DNA from: Kibdelosporangium sp. MJ126-NF4
GTDB taxonomy: Bacteria > Actinomycetota > Actinomycetes > Mycobacteriales > Pseudonocardiaceae
Direction of reading: 5' to 3'
NCBI RefSeq assembly: GCF_000826545.1
Contig: NZ_CDME01000011.1
Span: 1,564,657-1,628,656 of the forward strand
DNA length: 64,000 nt
How positions within the stretch are numbered: the first letter of the stretch is position 1; each line of letters opens with the position of its first letter. The notes beneath the pieces were generated by a model. The model did no database searches and was not told the origin of the DNA. It saw only the letters and a list, made by a program, of their open reading frames with translations. Position numbers and translations under genes: made by a program. This document shows positions 59,470 through 64,000 of the stretch, in pieces.

Positions 59470-60666
59470 TCACAGTCCGCCGAGGTTCAGCAGGTAGTTG
59501 GGAGTGCTGGCCGGTACCTGGCCGATCCGGTCCTGGGTGGCGTTCTGCCACATCCAGTTCATGATGTCGCCCTGTGCATGGTCGCCGTTGGCGTGTTTGT
59601 ACAGCGCCGCGACGCCGGTCACGTGCGGTGTGGCCATCGACGTGCCGCTGATGGTGTTGACCCTGGTTCCGATCCAGGTCGATTTGATGTCGGTTCCGGG
59701 CGCGAGCAACTGGACGCACTGGCCCCTGTTGCTGTAGGTCGCGTAGCTGTCGTCCTTGGCTGTCGCACCGATGGTGAACGCCCGCGCCGCCCTTGCTGGG
59801 CTGTAGTTGCACGCGTCGGCGGTGTCGTTGCCGCCCGCGACCGCCACGAACACGCCCTTGTCGGCCAGTGAGTTGGCTGCCGTGTCCACCTGGCTGACGC
59901 CAGGCGTGCCACCGAGAGAGGCGTTGAGCACAGCGGGCTTCTTCGCGTTCGCCGCGACCCAGTCGAAACCGGCGACGATCCCGGACCACGCGCCCCTGCT
60001 GTCGCAGCCCAGCACCCGCACGCTGACCAGGTTGACGTTCTTGGCGACGCCGTAGACCTTGCCGCCGACGGTTCCTGCCACGTGGGTGCCGTGGCCGTTG
60101 CAGTCCTCGCCGCGGCGGCCGTCGTTCATGGCGTCGTAGCCGAAGGACGCCCGGCCACCGAAATCGGGATGGTTGTGCTGGATTCCGGTGTCGAGGATGT
60201 AGGCCGTCACCGGAGAGCCGTCGTGGTTCGGCGAGTAGTTTCCGTCGAGGGGGAGGGTGCGCTGGTTGATCCGGTCGAGGCCCCAGGAGTCGACGGCTCT
60301 CGGCTCGCCTGTCTGCGGGTCGCCCGGCGGAACGACGACCTCGACTTCCGCGTCGTTCTCCACCGCCTCGACCTCCGGCGCGACTCGCAGCAGACGGACC
60401 TGGAGATCGGTGAGCCGCGCGGCGAATCCGAACACCGCCGTGCCGTAGGTGAACAACGGCCGGATGCCGATCTTGTCGAGCAGTCCCTGGATGTCGCTGC
60501 CCCACTTGAGCGTGACCAGGTACTGGCCCGCGATGGCTCGTGGCGTCGTCGACGTGGCCGGTTGGGGTGATTGCTGTGGCTTCGCGGCAGCTGTCGCTGC
60601 TGTGGCACCGATGCTCGTCGTCGCCGCGAGTGCGGCGGCCAACAGGATCCGAATCGTTCGTGACAT
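59470..60666 (-). CDS. secreted S8 subtilisin-like protease, copy 1
   Basis: 398 residues from ATG 60666 with GAGAAGG upstream. Signal peptide (ILLAAALAATTSIGATAA), an I9-type pro-domain (AIAGQYLVTLKWGSDIQGLL, with VEAVENDAEVEV), then the subtilase with catalytic Asp in YILDTGIQ, His in GHGTHVAGTVG, the oxyanion Asn in VFVAVAGGND and Ser in SGTSMATPHVTG. It is a proteinase-K-like extracellular enzyme. It is about two-thirds identical to copy 2 (61038-62228) downstream on the map, with a 158-bp perfectly identical core. Confidence 0.95.
   Translation of the reverse strand: MSRTIRILLAAALAATTSIGATAATAAAKPQQSPQPATSTTPRAIAGQYLVTLKWGSDIQGLLDKIGIRPLFTYGTAVFGFAARLTDLQVRLLRVAPEVEAVENDAEVEVVVPPGDPQTGEPRAVDSWGLDRINQRTLPLDGNYSPNHDGSPVTAYILDTGIQHNHPDFGGRASFGYDAMNDGRRGEDCNGHGTHVAGTVGGKVYGVAKNVNLVSVRVLGCDSRGAWSGIVAGFDWVAANAKKPAVLNASLGGTPGVSQVDTAANSLADKGVFVAVAGGNDTADACNYSPARAARAFTIGATAKDDSYATYSNRGQCVQLLAPGTDIKSTWIGTRVNTISGTSMATPHVTGVAALYKHANGDHAQGDIMNWMWQNATQDRIGQVPASTPNYLLNLGGL
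60089..60246. repeat. 158-bp identical block, protease copy 1
   Basis: Identical base for base to 61654-61811 in protease copy 2. It encodes the region from just after the catalytic Asp motif to the catalytic His motif, whereas sequence on both sides has many synonymous differences. Confidence 0.9.
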
Positions 60667-61037
60667 CTGAACCTTCTCACCGTCGAGATTCGAGTGTCGA
60701 GAATGGACCGATTCGAAGTTTTCCACCGGCATCAGGTTTCGGGGATTCCCCAACCGGGCAACCTGTGCGGGAATGTACGCCATGCGGCGAAACGATCGAT
60801 GACAATTGACCCGAATCAACTGGTGTGACCACTCGTACCGGTGGACTTTCGCCGCACTCCGACCACCAACCGCGACGGGTTCGGGGAAACCTCACTCTTC
60901 CGCGCGAAACACTGTTCCGGCAAGAGGTGGATCGTGGTGACGCGGGGTTGGCCCGGTCTCACCCGGCTGGTCCAGTGGTTGGACCAGCCAGGCGTTTCCC
61001 ATTTCTGTCACATGTCACCGGGATTGCCGGTCCGGTG
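60667..61037. other. spacer between tandem protease genes
   Basis: No gene with normal codon use. It holds the promoter of protease copy 1, a GGGGATTCCCC palindrome at 60741-60751, and at about 60851-60901 a block similar to the promoter region of copy 2 (shared GGAAACCTCACTCT at 60885-60898 and 62317-62330). Confidence 0.55.
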
Positions 61038-62228
61038 TCACAGCCCGCCGAGGTTCAGCAGGTTGTTGGGAGTGTTGGCCGGGACCTGGCCGATCCGGCT
61101 GCCGCTGCCGTTCTGCTCCATCCAGTACATGACGTCGCCCTGGGAACGGTCGCCGTTGGCCTGTTTGTACAGCGCCGCCACACCGGCCACATGCGGGGAG
61201 GCCATCGATGTGCCGCTGAGAACCCGAGTGCCACTGCCGACCCATGTGGACGTGATCTCCGAGCCCGGTGCGAGCAACCGGATGCATTTGCCCTTGTTGC
61301 TGTAGCTCGCGTAGCTGTCGTTGCGTGTTGTCGCGCCGATCGTGAAGGCCCGCGCTGCCCTGGCCGGGCTGTAGCCACACGCGTCTGCGGAGTCGTTTCC
61401 GCCAGCGACCGCGAGGAACACGCCGCTGTCGGCGAGCGCGTTCGCCGCGTTGTCCACCTGGCTGCTGCCGGGACCGCCCAGAGACGCGTTGAGTACAGCG
61501 GGCTTTCGCGCGTTCGCGGCAACCCAGTCGAACCCGGCGATGATCCCCGAGTACGAGCCGCTACCGTCACAATTCAGTACACGCACGCTGACCAGTTGGA
61601 CCCGCTTGGCGACGCCGTAGGTCGCACTGCCTACGGTTCCTGCCACGTGCGTACCGTGGCCGTTGCAGTCCTCGCCGCGGCGGCCGTCGTTCATGGCGTC
61701 GTAGCCGAAGGACGCCCGGCCACCGAAATCGGGATGGTTGTGCTGGATTCCGGTGTCGAGGATGTAGGCCGTCACCGGAGAGCCGTCGTGGTTCGGCGAG
61801 TAGTTTCCGTCCAGCGGCAGGCCACGTTGGTCGATGCGGTCGAGTCCCCACGACGCGGCAGCCCTCGGTTCGCCGGTGGCCGAGCTGCTCTGTGGCGTGT
61901 CGATCCGGATCTCCCTGTCCTGCTCCACCGCTTCCACCTGGGGCAGGTGCCTCAGGAACTGGGCCTGGTACTCGGTGAGGCGTGCGGCAAAGCCCAGCGT
62001 CACCGTGCGGTAGACGAACATCGGCCGGATATTGAAGTGGTCGAGCACCTCGTCGATATCGCTGCCAAGGTCGAGGGTGATCAGGTACTGCCCGGGAATC
62101 GCCCTCGGCGTGCCCGGAGAGGCCGTGTGCGGCGCCGGTGTGCTCGCCGCGGCCGTGGTGGCCGTGGTAGCGGCACAGGTGGCCGCGGCGAGCACACCGG
62201 CAAGCAACAACCGGATCGGTCGTGACAT
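61038..62228 (-). CDS. secreted S8 subtilisin-like protease, copy 2
   Basis: 396 residues from ATG 62228 with AAGAAGG upstream. Signal peptide (LLLAGVLAAATCAATTA), I9-type pro-domain (AIPGQYLITLDLGSDIDEVL), catalytic Asp in YILDTGIQ, His in GHGTHVAGTVG, Asn in VFLAVAGGND, Ser in SGTSMASPHVAG. It is a tandem paralogue of copy 1; pro-domain and C-terminal sequences have diverged more than the core. Confidence 0.95.
   Translation of the reverse strand: MSRPIRLLLAGVLAAATCAATTATTAAASTPAPHTASPGTPRAIPGQYLITLDLGSDIDEVLDHFNIRPMFVYRTVTLGFAARLTEYQAQFLRHLPQVEAVEQDREIRIDTPQSSSATGEPRAAASWGLDRIDQRGLPLDGNYSPNHDGSPVTAYILDTGIQHNHPDFGGRASFGYDAMNDGRRGEDCNGHGTHVAGTVGSATYGVAKRVQLVSVRVLNCDGSGSYSGIIAGFDWVAANARKPAVLNASLGGPGSSQVDNAANALADSGVFLAVAGGNDSADACGYSPARAARAFTIGATTRNDSYASYSNKGKCIRLLAPGSEITSTWVGSGTRVLSGTSMASPHVAGVAALYKQANGDRSQGDVMYWMEQNGSGSRIGQVPANTPNNLLNLGGL
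61654..61811. repeat. 158-bp identical block, protease copy 2
   Basis: Perfect copy of 60089-60246; see that entry. The exact identity against diverged flanks points to recent gene conversion. Confidence 0.9.
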
Positions 62229-62355
62229 CAGGACCTTCTTCCCGTCGGGACTCTTGTGTCGGGAAAGGACAGTCCTGAGCCTTTCACTGCCGTCTGACCA
62301 GCCGCGACCGGACCGAGGAAACCTCACTCTCCAGAGTGGAATCCCAACAGGTGAC

Positions 62356-62775
62356 CTATCCGGCGGACGGGCAGGGAAGTCTCCGGCCGGAGACGATCTC
62401 CACAGCTATCCGGATGTACCAGTCCTCCGCGTCACCGGCCCAGGCCTTGAGGCCGAGGTGGCGCGCGACGTCCAGCTCAGCCGGGTCGGTGACCTTCACC
62501 GCGTGTCCGATCGCGACGACGCTCCATCCAGTTCGGTCGCGGCTCTCGCTGTACTCGTCCGCCTCGAAGGCGACGACCTTCCCCGTTGCCGCGAGCGCGA
62601 GCCTGCTGTGCGCCGACGTCCTGATGATCACTGCTTTTCCGTGCAGGGCGAAGGTCACCGGCAGGACGGCAGGCAGCGCCCGGTCGGTGTACACCACCCT
62701 GCCCAAGGGCACTTTCTCCAGCAAACGGAAGCACTCCGGTGCTGAGAGCGGTTCCAGTCCCGCCGAGTCCACCAT
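62356..62775 (-). CDS. pyridoxamine 5'-phosphate oxidase-family (split-barrel FMN) protein
   Basis: 139 residues from ATG 62775 with GGGGGTGGG ahead (an ATG at 62799 is also possible). The split-barrel fold signature is FRLLEKVPLGRVVYTDRALP then AVLPVTFALHGKAVIIRTSA, with GWSVVAIGHAVKV later. These small flavin-binding proteins reduce or bind F420/FMN-type ligands. In mycobacteria similar genes belong to the DosR dormancy regulon; here a DosR-like regulator is encoded 200 bp away on the other strand. Confidence 0.85.
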   Translation of the reverse strand: MVDSAGLEPLSAPECFRLLEKVPLGRVVYTDRALPAVLPVTFALHGKAVIIRTSAHSRLALAATGKVVAFEADEYSESRDRTGWSVVAIGHAVKVTDPAELDVARHLGLKAWAGDAEDWYIRIAVEIVSGRRLPCPSAG

Positions 62776-62977
62776 GTCCCACCCCCTGTCCCTTTCCATA
62801 CCCCCGATCAGGCCTGATCCTGCCTGTTCGCGCTCGTCGGCAACCGAGGCGAAAGTCCCTAATCGGTTAGCGGACATCGCCGTCTGCAACCGAGGTGTCT
62901 CGCACTTCGTCAAGGTTCGCCCACTTGTGTGAACTATGTGGTTCCGTCGGCCGCGCCGGGGCTACTACCGTGGGCGG

Positions 62978-63619
62978 GTGACAATCCAGGTCTTTCTGCT
63001 CGACGACCATGAAGTTGTCCGTAAGGGCGTGGCGGCTCTGCTCGGCACCAACCCGGATATCACGGTGGTCGGTGAGGCGTCCACAGCAGCCGAGGCGTTG
63101 GCCAAGGTGCCCGCGCTGAGACCGGATGTGGCCGTGCTGGACGTGCGACTGCCCGACGGGGACGGCGTCCAGGTCTGCCGTGACCTGCGAGCGGACATGC
63201 CGGAGCTGAAATGCCTGATGCTCACCTCCTACTCCGACGACGAGGCGCTGTTCGAGTCGGTGATGGCCGGTGCCGCGGGCTACGTGCTCAAGGAAGTCCG
63301 CGGCGGCGACCTGGTGCGGGCGATCCGCACAGTGGCGCAGGGCGGCTCGTTGCTCGACGCCACCGCGACCGCCCAGGTGCTGACCCGTCTGCGCAAGGGG
63401 CCGAACGACAAACTCGCCGACCTGACCGAGCAGGAGCGCAAGGTGCTCGAACTGATCGGCGAGGGCCTGACGAACCGGCAGATCGCCGAGCGGCTGTTTC
63501 TCGCGGAGAAGACCGTGAAGAACTACGTGTCGAACCTGCTCGCCAAACTCGGCATGCGCCGCCGTACCCAGGCCGCCGTGCTGGCCACCGAACTGAAGCA
63601 GAACCGCCGCAAGTTCTAG
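62978..63619 (+). CDS. NarL/DevR (DosR)-like response regulator
   Basis: 213 residues from GTG 62978. Receiver domain with acidic pocket (FLLDDHEVV), phosphoacceptor Asp in [13 protein letters not shown] and Lys in [10 protein letters not shown], then a LuxR/GerE helix-turn-helix ([40 protein letters not shown], written in two halves [16 protein letters not shown] and [19 protein letters not shown]). The [19 protein letters not shown] segment is characteristic of DevR/DosR, which switches on hypoxia or dormancy genes. The partner kinase gene begins at 63868. Confidence 0.9.
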   Translation: MTIQVFLLDDHEVVRKGVAALLGTNPDITVVGEASTAAEALAKVPALRPDVAVLDVRLPDGDGVQVCRDLRADMPELKCLMLTSYSDDEALFESVMAGAAGYVLKEVRGGDLVRAIRTVAQGGSLLDATATAQVLTRLRKGPNDKLADLTEQERKVLELIGEGLTNRQIAERLFLAEKTVKNYVSNLLAKLGMRRRTQAAVLATELKQNRRKF

Positions 63620-63768
63620 GCTTTCTCGGTCGGCGCCGGTTGGGCGGGTGGTGGGGTTCTCGTGTCGGTGGATCCGTTGTGGGTCAACGACAGGAAAAGG
63701 ATGATCGACACGACCGCGACCGCCCCCAACAGTCGGACCAGCGTGCCGAACCTGATCGCAATCAGCAT
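63616..63768 (-). CDS. small single-helix membrane protein (50 aa)
   Basis: ATG 63768 follows GAGGGA. The peptide has one hydrophobic helix ([16 protein letters not shown]) and a proline-rich tail ([15 protein letters not shown]). No known domain. It overlaps the response-regulator stop by 4 bp in antisense, so a true gene of this size needs expression data. Confidence 0.4.
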   Translation of the reverse strand: MLIAIRFGTLVRLLGAVAVVSIILFLSLTHNGSTDTRTPPPAQPAPTEKA

Positions 63769-63867
63769 CTGCTGTCCCTCCTCGTATACCAAACAGCACA
63801 TCGCTGTAGGGGGACACTCTCGTCCGTTCGGGGTGCGTGCGACCAGAGTCCAATTACTCTGTGTGGT

Positions 63868-64000
63868 GTGGGTCAGAAGACACCGAGTGAGTACGCCCGG
63901 CTGCTGGAGGAATCCCGGCGCCGGGAGTCGTGGCTGCGTGCGTCCAATGAGATCACTGCGGCCTTGTTGGCAGGCAACGGATCCGGCCTGCAGTTGGTCA
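63868..64000 (+). CDS. GAF-type sensor histidine kinase, DevS/DosS-like (3' end outside window)
   Basis: The GTG at 63868 opens a frame continuing past the window: VGQKTPSEYARLLEESRRRE, then SWLRASNEITAALLAGNGSG. The RRRESWLRASNEITAALLAG pattern is the coiled start typical of DevS/DosS-type kinases before their GAF domains, and it follows a DevR-like regulator. The kinase core lies beyond the end. Confidence 0.7.
   Translation, partial: MGQKTPSEYARLLEESRRRESWLRASNEITAALLAGNGSGLQLV

Noticed and set aside
1..64000. Complete secondary-metabolite gene cluster (PKS/NRPS)
   Set aside because: No polyketide synthase or peptide synthetase domains are present; only the indole prenyltransferase pair and scattered tailoring-like genes were seen.

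Overview
The window is high-GC actinobacterial DNA. Codons end mostly in G or C, GTG starts are common, many neighbouring genes overlap by 4 bp, and the gene families (AfsR/SARP regulator, conservon operon, Lsr2-type domain, DevR/DosR-type response regulator, snapalysin-like protease) fit a filamentous member of the Pseudonocardiales such as Kibdelosporangium, Amycolatopsis or Lentzea. The genus is inference. There are no rRNA or tRNA genes, no CRISPR array and no recognisable transposase, so this looks like an accessory or secondary-metabolism chromosome arm.

Layout. 1-10.4 kb: the end of a methyltransferase-like gene, a TrmB/LuxR regulator beside a possible small peptide, an inositol-monophosphatase-like gene, a three-gene operon with a DAHP-synthase-like enzyme and a glycosyltransferase-like protein, an asparaginase, and a siderophore/metallophore-type uptake pair facing an MFS exporter across a Zur-like box. 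10.5-20.5 kb: a conflict- or signalling-type island. An AfsR-like regulator, a small two-helix membrane protein and a P-loop/repeat NTPase form one tight operon. The last two share a 23-residue glycine/asparagine-rich repeat. Facing them are an ARPP-like protein, a vWA protein with an apparent frameshift near its start, and an XRE regulator.

20.5-34.8 kb: a fused FAD/Fe-S dehydrogenase, a snapalysin-like protease, an alpha/beta hydrolase, a conserved-TM-helix membrane protein, two membrane-anchored unknowns, a luciferase-like oxidoreductase, an FtsX-ectodomain-like protein, a glutathionyl-hydroquinone-reductase-like protein, an FMN reductase and an unknown gene that share a palindromic operator, an MFS pump and a lipoprotein. 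34.8-35.7 kb has no gene and is a very large nested inverted repeat with flanking short tandem repeats. 35.7-45.8 kb: an NLP/NPP1-type secreted protein and an S1 protease, two drug-efflux MFS genes with divergent TetR or linked PadR regulators, a ketopantoate-reductase-like gene, an FGGY sugar kinase and an Lsr2 N-domain-only protein.

46-64 kb: an indole prenyltransferase with tryptophanase (probably prenylated-indole biosynthesis), a four-gene conservon (cvnA-D), secreted GDSL and PhoD hydrolases, a P-loop ATPase coupled to a membrane-anchored periplasmic-binding protein, two tandem subtilisin-like proteases with a perfectly identical 158-bp core, and a DevR/DevS-like two-component locus that runs off the window end.

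The best candidates for undescribed systems are the 13.5-17.7 kb membrane-protein/NTPase pair with its shared motif, and the 55.9-59.4 kb ATPase/binding-protein pair. All functional calls come from reading the sequence and from family knowledge; no database search was run.
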